Part shown: positions 1 to 8,988 of the stretch, one piece after another
How the letters are laid out: each line of letters begins with the position of its first letter
How positions within the stretch are numbered: the stretch's first letter is position 1
Assembly: GCA_964389755.1 (NCBI GenBank)
Contig: CAYMEW010000011.1
Location: 1 to 64,000, forward strand
Origin: JBBSUQ01 sp964389755
Lineage (GTDB): Bacteria > Bacteroidota > Bacteroidia > Flavobacteriales_D > Crocinitomicaceae
DNA length: 64,000 nt
Direction of reading: 5' to 3'
Program-made: the position numbers and the translations under genes
The notes under the pieces: generated by a model
Told to the model about the DNA's origin: nothing
The model's database searches: none
The model's input: the letters and a program-made list of their open reading frames with translations, nothing else

Positions 1-107
1 AAAACAAAGAAAAGAACTTAAATCCGTATTCCTCCCCAACAATTGGTCTTGATCCCTTATTAAGATAATTAAATTATGTTTGTTGAACTAATTTAATAAA
101 GCTTAAA

Positions 108-749
108 ATGAATAAATTATGGTTAAGTCTGTCACTCACACTGTGTCTAATATCTTGTGATGGCGGTCCGGTAAAGGAAAATGAATTAAAATTGGCCGGT
201 GATGTTTACACGATTATGGATATTAAATCAAATGATGTGGCAAGCAAGCTTACAATGAATTTGCAGTTGAAAAATCGACTTTCAGAAGATTCCCTTAAAT
301 TGATTGCAACCGAAATAAAAGCAAATAATCCGAATTCTAAACGCATATTTATCTTCTATTATTTACAGGGCGAAAAAAGTAGTGGAATAGCCTGGGCAAC
401 CACTCATTATACGCCGGATCTGGAAGTCAACATACTCGGTTCAACCGAACAAGAAGAAACGGATGCACACGTTGATAAGTTCGGGTTGACCTATGACCAA
501 CGAAAAGAGATTTTTCAAGATTCATACAGGCAAGAGGTGGCGGCACGCAAAAAGGCAGATGCAAAATACCCCATGTTAACAGCAGAAGAAGCGCAAAGAG
601 ATTCAAAAAAGTATGCCGAGTATAAAAATCTATTGACCGAACAAGCCCAAAAGAACATTATGAAGAAGTATAATATTTCGGAAGATGTGTTCTGGGAAAT
701 TTCAACTGAAGGTGTAGAGCTTGATTGGATACCAAAAGCTGTATACTGA
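108..749 (+). CDS. Putative lipoprotein of unknown function
   Basis: A 213-residue protein starting with a lipoprotein signal: a short basic N-terminus, a hydrophobic stretch of about 11 residues and a lipobox LISC with the lipidated Cys at residue 17, followed by DGG. It is therefore expected to be anchored in the periplasm or outer membrane. The rest is hydrophilic and rich in Lys and Glu, with a probably helical, charged second half (residues 130-190). I recognise no domain. It stands alone at the left edge of an AT-rich accessory region; its upstream context is cut by the window start. The signal is seen directly; function is unknown. Confidence 0.7.
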   Translation: MNKLWLSLSLTLCLISCDGGPVKENELKLAGDVYTIMDIKSNDVASKLTMNLQLKNRLSEDSLKLIATEIKANNPNSKRIFIFYYLQGEKSSGIAWATTHYTPDLEVNILGSTEQEETDAHVDKFGLTYDQRKEIFQDSYRQEVAARKKADAKYPMLTAEEAQRDSKKYAEYKNLLTEQAQKNIMKKYNISEDVFWEISTEGVELDWIPKAVY

Positions 750-756
750 AGATAGA

Positions 757-885
757 TTAGTATTTAAAGCATTTCTCCGCCGTAATGTTGCGGTATTTCG
801 GAAAGCTGCGGATCTTTTCGAGCGGATAAAGTTTGCGCAATCGCGCCAGTGCCGCTTCGAGTTTGTGTTTGGGTGGTGTATTCAT
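757..885 (-). CDS. Possible 42-residue basic protein (doubtful)
   Basis: A short minus-strand frame starting at ATG 885 and reading MNTPPKHKLEAALARLRKLY..., basic and probably helical. The same frame stays open further upstream to about 1065, but that extension is low-complexity and looks unlike protein. Its base composition is richer in GC than the genes on both sides. It could be a real small protein, a fragment of a lost gene, or chance. No family recognised. Confidence 0.22.
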   Translation of the reverse strand: MNTPPKHKLEAALARLRKLYPLEKIRSFPKYRNITAEKCFKY

Positions 886-1226
886 AACGTTGATTTTTCG
901 ATCAAAATCATGAATTTTCCAAACAAGCCTGTCCAAAAGGGCGCATTTGGGCGCGAAATGGCACACTTTGGCGCGTTTTTTTCCTTTTTGTTCCCTTCTA
1001 TCTGCTTTTGTTCCGGTTGGCAGTGTGGCAGTAAGCTTATAACAAGGTTCCGTAAGGTTTTCCAAGCTTGTGCTAGGTTGTGTTAAGGTAATGCAAACTG
1101 TCTTTTATTCGATAAAACGTTATTCTAACAGGTTTTTCCGCGTCGCCAGTTCGTGATAAATCTGTTTGGCTAATCTTAAGCCAAGTCATCGGAGCAGGTC
1201 AAATAATGGGAAACTCTCTCTACCTA
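886..1226. other. Gene-poor stretch
   Basis: No convincing coding frame on either strand. The part from about 940 to 990 is locally GC-rich with repeated GGCGCG/GCGC elements, in contrast to the AT-rich flanks; I see no RNA gene or terminator hairpin. Confidence 0.4.
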
Positions 1227-1553
1227 TTAAGTCTTACGCAATAGCTTTTTGTATTTTTTGCGTTCGCGAGCCAGCCAATCATAAATTCCGGTTGCCAGAT
1301 GTTCAAAAGCCTCATTATCGCTGTAATGAATTTCAGTCACATGATAGGTTCGAGTATTATACTGTTCGTTCAAATGCTTTAAACGCTTGTCATTGATATT
1401 GAGCCCCATGAGTGAAAACACTGAAATGCAAATTTTTAGATCGGCATTATCGTTTCTGAACCCGATCAGATTCAATCCCGTAACGGTGTGTTTGTGCTTT
1501 AAATCGTCTTTTATCAACTGAATGATAAGATTTTTAAAAATTTTTTTCTGCAT
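1227..1553 (-). CDS. Hypothetical protein, 108 residues
   Basis: Starts at ATG 1553 with a basic N-terminus (MQKKIFKNLIIQLIKDDLKHKH) and ends in a very basic tail (RERKKYKKLLRKT). There is no signal peptide and no membrane segment, so it is probably cytoplasmic. The middle contains a possible alpha/beta core. No family is recognised. Codon use and AT-richness match the neighbouring accessory genes. A divergent small HTH gene follows on the other strand, about 140-200 bases away, so the two may share a control region. Confidence 0.5.
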   Translation of the reverse strand: MQKKIFKNLIIQLIKDDLKHKHTVTGLNLIGFRNDNADLKICISVFSLMGLNINDKRLKHLNEQYNTRTYHVTEIHYSDNEAFEHLATGIYDWLARERKKYKKLLRKT

Positions 1554-1696
1554 GATTCAAATTTTTTAAGTTCAGAATTACATTGCAAATGTAAGCTAAT
1601 TATGAACATTTGCAAATTAAAACGTGAAATTGCAATTTAATTCTTTGCATAAGTAAACTAATTCGAGCTTATTGAAGACTTAGTTAATCAGTATTT

Positions 1697-1966
1697 TTGT
1701 CTAAATTTCGTATTCATAACACGCATCAAGTGGTAAAGAAAAAAGGAGAAAAATTGTATTTAAACAGGATTAAACTTGTAATGATCGAAAAGAGACTCGA
1801 GCAAAAGGATCTGGTTAAACTTACAGGTTTGTCTCGAACTACCATTTCGAACTATTGTGCAAATTATTCACAACCATCGTTAGAAACCTTGCATAAAATT
1901 GCGCTTATTATGAAAGTGAACGCACAAAGATTAGTTGAGCCAACGCCAGACGAGGACGAAAAGTAA
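1697..1966 (+). CDS. Small XRE/Cro-type HTH transcriptional regulator
   Basis: An 89-residue maximum frame holding one helix-turn-helix of the Cro/C1 type: residues about 30-75, with the core QKDLVKLTGLSRTTISNYC and the conserved PSLETLHKIA helix. There is no in-frame ATG before the domain. The longest frame starts at TTG 1697, but a second TTG at 1754 (residue 20) lies just 3' of a good AAAGGAG ribosome-binding sequence at 1742-1748, giving a 70-residue protein that begins at the usual place for this family; I think this is the more likely start. Such single-domain regulators are often found in mobile or defence islands. Target unknown. It converges with the next gene, one base apart. Confidence 0.7.
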   Translation: MSKFRIHNTHQVVKKKGEKLYLNRIKLVMIEKRLEQKDLVKLTGLSRTTISNYCANYSQPSLETLHKIALIMKVNAQRLVEPTPDEDEK

Positions 1967-1967
1967 A

Positions 1968-2291
1968 TTAAATATCTTTCACGAAGTGCATTAAAGGGGG
2001 TATGTTTTGCATATTTTTCGATTCGATTATTTTATCCGTTAATTCTAAAACTCCTACAAATGGTATAGGTTGAACCATTATGCTCAAGGAGCTGTTTGTT
2101 GGAATTTTTGAAATCAAAATGTATTTGCCAAATTGTTGTAGATAATTGATGAGTTTCTTGCTAAAATGCTTTTGCTTGACAATTCTCAACCCAAAATTTG
2201 CCAGTATCTCCAATAACTGGCGTTTTTTTGAATTCAAAAATTTGCCAATAATTCGATTTCTATCTTGATTCTCAATCATGGATACTCCCAT
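1968..2291 (-). CDS. Hypothetical protein, 107 residues
   Basis: Minus-strand frame from ATG 2291 (or the ATG four codons later) to 1968. It is hydrophilic at the N-terminus, with a basic stretch, then mixed hydrophobic segments, and no clear signal peptide. It ends one base from the end of the convergent HTH gene. No family recognised; the AT-rich composition is typical of this island. Confidence 0.4.
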   Translation of the reverse strand: MGVSMIENQDRNRIIGKFLNSKKRQLLEILANFGLRIVKQKHFSKKLINYLQQFGKYILISKIPTNSSLSIMVQPIPFVGVLELTDKIIESKNMQNIPPLMHFVKDI

Positions 2292-2448
2292 TATGGAATT
2301 AAAACATAGTCTTCACAGTTATTACCTTTTCTCCTAAAACTAATCCAGTCGTTTTTAATTCAAAAGATTTTACTAAAATTGTAAAATGGCTATGTGCTGT
2401 ATTTGAATTACTTCACTACGACAAGCTACTAAAGAAAACTAAATAATC

Positions 2449-2592
2449 ATGACACGGAAAAAGATCGATCCTAAGGATAATGCAAGCAATCAGCAGAATG
2501 CCAATACCGGAACCACTGGAACCAACCGGCAGTATGATCAAAACCAGGGCAACCGGGGTAAGCAGTTGAACTCAAAAAAGGAAAAACGATAA
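2449..2592 (+). CDS. 47-residue NxGTxGTNRQYDQxQGNRG small protein
   Basis: ATG 2449 to TAA 2592, 47 residues, with no Cys, no aromatic core and almost no hydrophobic residues. It reads MTRKKIDPKDNASNQQ followed by NANTGTTGTNRQYDQNQG and a Lys-rich tail (NSKKEKR). From memory this Asn/Gly/Thr/Gln-rich pattern recurs as a tiny orphan protein in Bacteroidota genomes; it is probably intrinsically disordered. The frame, the composition and the recurring pattern support a real gene. Function is unknown. It lies 197 bases upstream of the defence operon on the same strand. Confidence 0.6.
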   Translation: MTRKKIDPKDNASNQQNANTGTTGTNRQYDQNQGNRGKQLNSKKEKR

Positions 2593-2715
2593 AAAATTTT
2601 CACGAATTAGCAAACAATTAGCTCTTTTACGGATTGTTAAAATCGTTAATCAATCCTAGAATTTTTAGTCTACACGGTAAAGATTCATTGGGTATTGTCT
2701 CTGAGTATTCAAAAC

Positions 2716-2748
2716 TTTGAGATAAAAAAATTGTGGTGAATAATTCTG
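2716..2748 (+). promoter_or_regulatory. Candidate promoter of the defence operon
   Basis: TTTG at 2716-2719 and TAATTCTG at 2741-2748, 21 bases apart, resemble the Bacteroidota -33 (TTTG) and -7 (TAnnTTTG) elements with one mismatch. The nuclease ATG follows at 2790, behind a GGGGGAG purine run at 2765-2771. Weak pattern evidence only. Confidence 0.3.
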
Positions 2749-2789
2749 AAAAGAGAGTTTATTGATGGGGGAGAATTAATATTTAAGAT

Positions 2790-3989
2790 ATGAGTAGAAC
2801 AGCAGATTATGCAATTCAGGGATTTATTTATCAATTTATTCTCACACTACATAAATTACTTTTGTCGGGTGATGATGACGAAATTGTTGTCGAAGGAATT
2901 ATTGAAGATATCGATGTAGTTTCGCCTTCAGGAACTCTAGCTATACAATGTAAATATCACGAGAGTAAACAAAAGTTTACTTTATCAAATATTTATAAAC
3001 CAGTGCTTCAAATGATGAAGCACTATAAAAATAATTCATGTGCTAATATTAAATATATTCTCCACGCTCATTTTCCCAATGAAACAGTTGGATCAAAAAA
3101 ATTACTGTCCGAAGAAGAGTTGAAATCTATTTTAGAATCAAAGGCTTCTGATCTACAGTCACTGATTTCTGAATTAAGTGGATTCTCGGATTTCTCTGGT
3201 TTTACGAGCAGGTTCACTATAGAGTTCGGAGCGTCCTTATCTGATACGGAAAAAGCAGTAATTGTATGTCTTGCCAACGAAGGATTCACTACAGAAGATG
3301 CCGAAGAAATTTTTTATCCTAATTCTATTCATGGAATCGCTGAGTTAAGTATTGAACATGACGTTTTAAAACGAAAAATAACAAAGCGCTCATTTTTGAT
3401 AAAACTTAAAGAACGAAAGAAAACTGCAATTAGCAGATGGACTAAGGAGTTACAGGATTACGAAAAATTCTTAAAAAAGAGAAGAAGTCAAATTGGAACT
3501 GTATTAAATTTAAACAGTCGCATTCGTGCGATTATTCTAGACACAAAATTTATCAAAGGTTTTGATCGTAAGGGTACATCTTTGGTTGCCGATTTTATTC
3601 TGAAGTATAATAGTAAAATTAAATTGCATCAATGTCCAATTATCAGTCTGATTTCTGACGAATTGGGTGTAAACGAAATTTGGAAGAATCTAAATTCTAA
3701 ACAACTAATAGTTGAAAGAGGTATGATAGGTGCAGAGTTCGATATTAATCGCTTTTTAAGAGACCCATTAAAATCTTATAAAGATGGTGTTGTAGAATTT
3801 AAAGTTAAGCTATGTAACCATGAAAGCGAATTTGAATCAATAGGTAATAAAGTGGTCTTTGATGACGTAATAATTATATCCGACCAGAATCTATTTAGTG
3901 AAAACTTTGAACACAGTAATGTTGAAGTAATCAATACTGATGAAATTAATGAAATCAAATATTTACTATCTCTAACTAATACATTATGA
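2790..3989 (+). CDS. DUF4297/Cap4-like dsDNA endonuclease, defence operon gene 1
   Basis: A 399-residue protein whose first 100 residues look like the DUF4297/Cap4 branch of PD-(D/E)xK nucleases: an N-terminal GFIYQ helix (residues 11-15), acidic residues E35, E39, D40 and D42, and the Q53-C54-K55 strand in place of the usual ExK. In known DUF4297-HerA systems this nuclease binds a HerA hexamer and degrades DNA during phage infection. The C-terminal 250 residues are not recognised and may be the HerA-binding or oligomerisation part. The stop overlaps the start of the HerA gene by four bases (ATGA), so the two are translationally coupled. No membrane segments. The family call rests on motif and context, and I am fairly sure of it. 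Confidence 0.72.
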   Translation: MSRTADYAIQGFIYQFILTLHKLLLSGDDDEIVVEGIIEDIDVVSPSGTLAIQCKYHESKQKFTLSNIYKPVLQMMKHYKNNSCANIKYILHAHFPNETVGSKKLLSEEELKSILESKASDLQSLISELSGFSDFSGFTSRFTIEFGASLSDTEKAVIVCLANEGFTTEDAEEIFYPNSIHGIAELSIEHDVLKRKITKRSFLIKLKERKKTAISRWTKELQDYEKFLKKRRSQIGTVLNLNSRIRAIILDTKFIKGFDRKGTSLVADFILKYNSKIKLHQCPIISLISDELGVNEIWKNLNSKQLIVERGMIGAEFDINRFLRDPLKSYKDGVVEFKVKLCNHESEFESIGNKVVFDDVIIISDQNLFSENFEHSNVEVINTDEINEIKYLLSLTNTL

Positions 3990-5758
3990 AAACTCAAGAA
4001 ATAGGAAGAGTTCTCGAAAGTTCTCCAAATTCAATAACAATTGAAGTAAAAGACGAAAAAATTTTTGAGATATATAAAAAAGAATTCCAGATTGGAAAAT
4101 ACCTAGAAATTTCTGAAGGAAATCTTAATAAAGTAATTGCCATTATTCAGAATATAAAATCCAATTCCGTTGAAAATGGATCTGATTTAAAATTCTTGAT
4201 TCAAACGCAGCCAATTGGATATATTGAGAATGATATCTTTCATAGAGGTTCGGCAGTTATTCCTAGCCCCACTGAGCCAGTTTTCATAATAGATAGTGAG
4301 AATATTGATTTAATTTTCAATTCCAATAAAGAGTTTTCTTTTCCTTTTGGAAAACTTGTTCAAAACAAAAATATTGATCTCAAAATTGATGCGAATAGAC
4401 TATTTGGAAAACACATTGCATTGGTTGGATCAACTGGTTCAGGAAAATCATGTACTGTTGCGAAGATTCTTCAAGACGCCGTTGGAATTAGTAGGAAGAA
4501 AAACCAAAATATTGCTCAGCAGAAGAATGCTCACATAATAATTTTTGATATACATTCTGAGTATAAATCAGCATTTGACCTAGAAAACGAAGAAAAATTC
4601 AATTTAAATGTTCTAGATGCAGAAACTTTAATATTGCCATACTGGCTGATGAATTCAGAAGAGTTGGAAGCCCTTTTTATTGAAGGGAATGAAAATAACC
4701 ATCATAACCAGGTTTCCCAATTTAAAAGAGCCGTAATATTAAATAAGGAGAGGCACAATCCATCTTTAACTGATAAAGTTAATTATGATACCCCTGTCTA
4801 TTTCAGTATTGAGGAAGTTTATAATTATATATGGAATCTTAATCATGAGGTAGTTGGCAAACTGCCTTCAGAAAATTGCCCTAAACTAAGCGATGGAACC
4901 TTAATTAATGATTTAAAAAAATCAGAATATTTCAATAGCAAATTGGATTTCATTGCGCAATCGACAGCAGCGGCAACTAAAGCTTCTAATGGCGCTTTTC
5001 ACGGCGAGTTTAACCGTTTTCTGTCCAGACTTGAAACCAAATTATCTGACAATCGGCTAAATTTTATTTTAAAATCATTAAAAGAAGACGGAAATTTTTA
5101 TCTAACCGAAGATTTTGGTGATATTCTTAAACAATTTTTAGGGTATTTAGATAAATCGAATATTACAATTATTGATTTAAGTGGAATTCCATTTGAAGTT
5201 TTGAGTATTACTGTGAGTTTAGTTTCAAGGCTAGTATTTGATTTCGCGTTCCATTATTCAAAAATAAGGCATTCTAAAGATGAATACAATGATATTCCGT
5301 TTCTGATTGTCTGTGAAGAAGCACATAACTATATCCCCAAAACTGGTGGGGCAGAATATAAAGCTTCAAAAAAATCTATTGAGCGAATTGCAAAAGAAGG
5401 ACGTAAATATGGATTAAGCTTAATGGTTGTTAGTCAGCGTCCTTCCGAAGTTTCTGAAACTATTTTTTCTCAGTGTAATAATTTCATCTCTTTGCGACTA
5501 ACAAATGTGAATGATCAAAGCTATGTTAAAGCATTAATGCCAGAAAACTCCAACGCCATTGCAGAGATATTACCGAATCTAGGAGCTGGTGAGTGTTTGG
5601 TTGTCGGAGACGCAACACTTCTACCTTCGGTGGTTAAGTTAGATATGCCAGATCCTGAGCCAAAATCCCAATCAATTAAATTTCAAGATGAATGGCAAAA
5701 GAATTGGCAAGATGTAAGTTTTGAATTAATTATTAAACGTTGGAAAAGAGAAGAATGA
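3986..5758 (+). CDS. herA: HerA-type hexameric DNA-translocating ATPase, defence operon gene 2
   Basis: 590 residues with the full HerA/FtsK-like layout: an N-terminal HAS-barrel (residues 1-110), Walker A GSTGSGKS (148-155, Lys154), Walker B ending CEEAHNY (Glu444, Glu445), then the HerA signature GRKYGLSLMVVSQRPSE and SQCNNFISLRLTN. HerA proteins form hexamers that thread DNA and work with a partner nuclease (NurA in archaea; DUF4297 or SIR2 in bacterial defence). Here the partner is gene 1, with which it shares a four-base overlap; gene 3 begins four bases after its stop. All catalytic motifs are intact, so the complex should be active. Confidence 0.9.
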   Translation: MKTQEIGRVLESSPNSITIEVKDEKIFEIYKKEFQIGKYLEISEGNLNKVIAIIQNIKSNSVENGSDLKFLIQTQPIGYIENDIFHRGSAVIPSPTEPVFIIDSENIDLIFNSNKEFSFPFGKLVQNKNIDLKIDANRLFGKHIALVGSTGSGKSCTVAKILQDAVGISRKKNQNIAQQKNAHIIIFDIHSEYKSAFDLENEEKFNLNVLDAETLILPYWLMNSEELEALFIEGNENNHHNQVSQFKRAVILNKERHNPSLTDKVNYDTPVYFSIEEVYNYIWNLNHEVVGKLPSENCPKLSDGTLINDLKKSEYFNSKLDFIAQSTAAATKASNGAFHGEFNRFLSRLETKLSDNRLNFILKSLKEDGNFYLTEDFGDILKQFLGYLDKSNITIIDLSGIPFEVLSITVSLVSRLVFDFAFHYSKIRHSKDEYNDIPFLIVCEEAHNYIPKTGGAEYKASKKSIERIAKEGRKYGLSLMVVSQRPSEVSETIFSQCNNFISLRLTNVNDQSYVKALMPENSNAIAEILPNLGAGECLVVGDATLLPSVVKLDMPDPEPKSQSIKFQDEWQKNWQDVSFELIIKRWKREE

Positions 5759-5762
5759 TTAA

Positions 5763-8700
5763 ATGAGTGAGTCCAAAAGTCAACAGATTTCCTTGAACTT
5801 CGACGATCCCCTTTGGCCGGATCAAGAACAGTTCCCAATGAACTTATCTGCTTACCAACGAACGGTTCAGACTATTGTATATAAGGACATCAAGGAAAGT
5901 AAAGAATACTTGATTTTGACTGGATTTACCTCTTTGTCTAACTTAATTGACTTTTTCGGATCGCAAGAATTCGAGAAACTGAAAAAGGTGCGCATCCTAA
6001 TTGGTTTTGAACCGAATATGCGTGGTCGGAAAAAATATCCAATGGTGAAATTGGATAAGGAAATCAAAGAATACTGGATCAAAAAAGGCCTTTCTGTCAT
6101 GTTAGGTGGGGCTGTTATGAACCTTATTGATAAGATTAATCGGCAAGAAATACAGTTCAAATTCAAGGATCGATTACATGCTAAACTATTCGTAGGAGAT
6201 AATTATGCCGTCTTAGGCTCTTCCAATTTCAGTAGGAATGGTTTGAATGAGCAAGATGAAGCAAATATCAGAGTTTGTAAAAATAAGTTACACGAGCAAA
6301 ACCAATACAATGACATTAAGTTGATAGGCGAAAGTTATTGGGAAGATTCGGTAGATTATAATCAAAAAATCATTGAACTTCTTCAAAACCTAATTCAGCA
6401 AGTTACCTGGGAGGAAGCTTTGGCTAGAGCCATTTCAGAAATTTTGGAAGGAGAATGGTTAGAATCCTATCGAGAAATTTTGGAAAAGTTACAAAATGCT
6501 AACTTATGGCCGACACAATGGAAAGGTTTAGCTCAAGCGATGACTATTTTGCAAAGCCAGTCGAATGTTTTGATAGCAGACCCAACAGGTGCCGGTAAAA
6601 CTAAAATGTGTACATCGCTCGTTTTATCTTTACAACACTGGCTGTTTGAATCAGGAAGAAACCATCACACTAACGCCTTAGCAATTTGTCCTCCGTTAGT
6701 GGTTGGAAAATGGAAAGATGAGTTTCGGTCTCAAAAACGTATTTGTGAAGTGGAATCTATGGGTATTCTGAGTAATTCCGGGGAAGCGAAACGCAAAGAA
6801 ATTATTGGAAATCTGGAGATAGCTAAAATCCTGACAATTGATGAAGCACACAATTACTTATCACCACATTCCAATCGTACAGAAACAATTAAAAAGAATT
6901 ATGCAGATTTTAAAATTTTGGTCACGGCAACTCCGATTAGTAAACGTTTAGAAGACCTGTTACAATTAATCGAATTATTGGATGTAGACAATTTGAGTGA
7001 CGATCATTTTATTGATTATTGCAATTTGGCTCAAAAGCGAAATAAACGAAGCGATCAACACATTGATCAATTACGCAATTTTATCAGCAAATTTACAGTA
7101 AGAAGAACCAAGCGAGCATTAAATGTTGAAATAGAGAAAGAACCCGAGAGTTACCGAAACCGCTTGGGTAAAGTTTGTAAGTTTCCGAAACAAATAGAAA
7201 AAACATACACTACAAAAGAAACTGATAAGGACAAAAAAATTGTTGACCAAATAAATTTTCTGGCATCTGGGATTAAAGGAGTGACGCATCTTACCAAATT
7301 TAATAAACCTGATTTTGACATTTCGAAAGATGAAAGCAAAAAAACTTATATCGAAAATCGAATCAACGCTGGAAAAGCTTTATGCGTTTATCAAATTCGT
7401 GCGGCATTGCGATCTTCGCATGTGGCACTTGTAGAACATGTTGAAGGAACAAAAAGTGCGGAAAATCATTTTAGATTTTCCGGGAAATCAAATATTTCAG
7501 GAAATAAAATAGCTGCCATTCAAAAGATCATTGCTAAAAATAAATTGCCATACAGATATTCGATTTTTAAATCTGAATACTTCCCCGATTGGTTAACGAA
7601 TTTGGACCAATATGTAGAAGCAGTTAAAAATGACTTGCGGATTTATCAAGAAATAGCTGTACTTGCTAAGCAATTATCCGGAGAACGAGAGAAAGGAAAG
7701 TTAGATGAGCTAGTAAGAATTCATCAAAAACATTCATTTGTTTTAGCCTTTGACAGTACAGTCATCACGCTCTATTATTTGAAGAAGCTCTTTTCTGAAT
7801 TATATCCGGACCGCAGACTTTTGATCGCAACGGGAAGTGAAAAAGACAAAGAAAGTGTACGCGTCATGGAGGCGTTCGGTCTTACATCTGAATCTAAGGA
7901 AGGAATGATCGCCCTTTGCTCAGATAAAATGTCGGAGAGTGTTGATTTACAAAAAGCTTCAGCTGTTGTTTTGTTAGATCTTCCAAGTGTACTTCGTATT
8001 GTGGAACAACGCATCGGTAGAGCGGATAGAATGGATAGTCTTCATAAAGAAATCGAAATTTACTGGCCGAATGACTCTGATGAATATTCACTTAAAGCAG
8101 ATAAACGAATTGTAGACACGAATGCCATTGTGGATAAAATTTACGGAGCTAACATTACTATTCCGGAAGAACTGAAAGATAAGCATTTCGAAAAAATAGA
8201 TTCGATTGAAAATATTATCGATGAGTACAAACAATTTGAGGATAAGGATGAGTCGTGGAGTGGTTTTAATGATAGTTTTCAAGCTGTTATTGAGTTGAAA
8301 GAAGGAAAAAATCCAGTCATTACCACAGATTTTTATAATGAATTCAAAGAAGTGCGATCATCTATTAGAACGAGAGTTTCTTTTTTAGGAAGTGATAAAA
8401 ATTGGTGTTTTATTGCATTAAAGGGAGATCAGGAACACAGCCCACGGTGGTATTTTATCGATCATGAAAATAATATTCTTACAGATCTCCCTGATATATG
8501 TAAACAATTGCGACAGCATATTGCTAATAAATCGGAACAACTAGGGTGGCAGCAGTCTTTTCTCGAAAATTACATCAATATATTCAAGCGAAAAGAACGA
8601 GAATTACTTCCACCAAAAAAGAAAAGAGCATTGGAAGTTGCAGAAGTCATATTGGAACGGCAAAGGAAACGAAAAGAGGTTACACATGAAGAGGCCGAAC

Positions 8701-8978
8701 TAATAGATCAACTTCGTAATTTTTTTGTGCCAAAATCTAAATTTGTTATTGACTATGAACATTTTTCAGATGAATGGATAACTGTGCTTCAACCATATTT
8801 AAACACTAAGAGAGCGAATCAAGGCAGAAGAAAGAAAACCTTAAACCTAAACAATTTGAAAAATGACAAACATATTTTTTTCGATGAGAAGACCTTATCG
8901 AGAATTATCAATAATACTAAGTACACGGAAGAAATTGACAGCAAAATAGCTTCTTGTATCATCGGAATTGCCAATTAA
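5763..8978 (+). CDS. PLD nuclease-SF2 helicase fusion protein, defence operon gene 3
   Basis: 1071 residues. The N-terminal part (about 30-200) is a phospholipase-D-like nuclease with one complete HKD motif: H139, K141, D146 and GSSN at 152-155; with one motif it would need to dimerise to form an active site. The middle is a superfamily 2 (SNF2/DEAH-like) helicase: Walker A DPTGAGKT (273-280), Walker B DEAH (360-363), SAT-like TATPIS, and motif VI QRIGRADR (749-756). The last 280 residues are unrecognised. It lies four bases behind herA and overlaps or abuts the GIY-YIG gene, so it belongs to the same transcript. PLD-helicase combinations occur in several anti-phage systems, but I do not match this N-PLD/C-helicase order to a named one. 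Confidence 0.8.
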   Translation: MSESKSQQISLNFDDPLWPDQEQFPMNLSAYQRTVQTIVYKDIKESKEYLILTGFTSLSNLIDFFGSQEFEKLKKVRILIGFEPNMRGRKKYPMVKLDKEIKEYWIKKGLSVMLGGAVMNLIDKINRQEIQFKFKDRLHAKLFVGDNYAVLGSSNFSRNGLNEQDEANIRVCKNKLHEQNQYNDIKLIGESYWEDSVDYNQKIIELLQNLIQQVTWEEALARAISEILEGEWLESYREILEKLQNANLWPTQWKGLAQAMTILQSQSNVLIADPTGAGKTKMCTSLVLSLQHWLFESGRNHHTNALAICPPLVVGKWKDEFRSQKRICEVESMGILSNSGEAKRKEIIGNLEIAKILTIDEAHNYLSPHSNRTETIKKNYADFKILVTATPISKRLEDLLQLIELLDVDNLSDDHFIDYCNLAQKRNKRSDQHIDQLRNFISKFTVRRTKRALNVEIEKEPESYRNRLGKVCKFPKQIEKTYTTKETDKDKKIVDQINFLASGIKGVTHLTKFNKPDFDISKDESKKTYIENRINAGKALCVYQIRAALRSSHVALVEHVEGTKSAENHFRFSGKSNISGNKIAAIQKIIAKNKLPYRYSIFKSEYFPDWLTNLDQYVEAVKNDLRIYQEIAVLAKQLSGEREKGKLDELVRIHQKHSFVLAFDSTVITLYYLKKLFSELYPDRRLLIATGSEKDKESVRVMEAFGLTSESKEGMIALCSDKMSESVDLQKASAVVLLDLPSVLRIVEQRIGRADRMDSLHKEIEIYWPNDSDEYSLKADKRIVDTNAIVDKIYGANITIPEELKDKHFEKIDSIENIIDEYKQFEDKDESWSGFNDSFQAVIELKEGKNPVITTDFYNEFKEVRSSIRTRVSFLGSDKNWCFIALKGDQEHSPRWYFIDHENNILTDLPDICKQLRQHIANKSEQLGWQQSFLENYINIFKRKERELLPPKKKRALEVAEVILERQRKRKEVTHEEAELIDQLRNFFVPKSKFVIDYEHFSDEWITVLQPYLNTKRANQGRRKKTLNLNNLKNDKHIFFDEKTLSRIINNTKYTEEIDSKIASCIIGIAN

Positions 8979-8988
8979 ACGAAAGAAC

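Noticed and set aside
721..1086. 121-residue plus-strand open frame
   Set aside because: It overlaps the end of the lipoprotein gene, has a Cys/Phe-rich unnatural composition and no signal or domain; non-coding.
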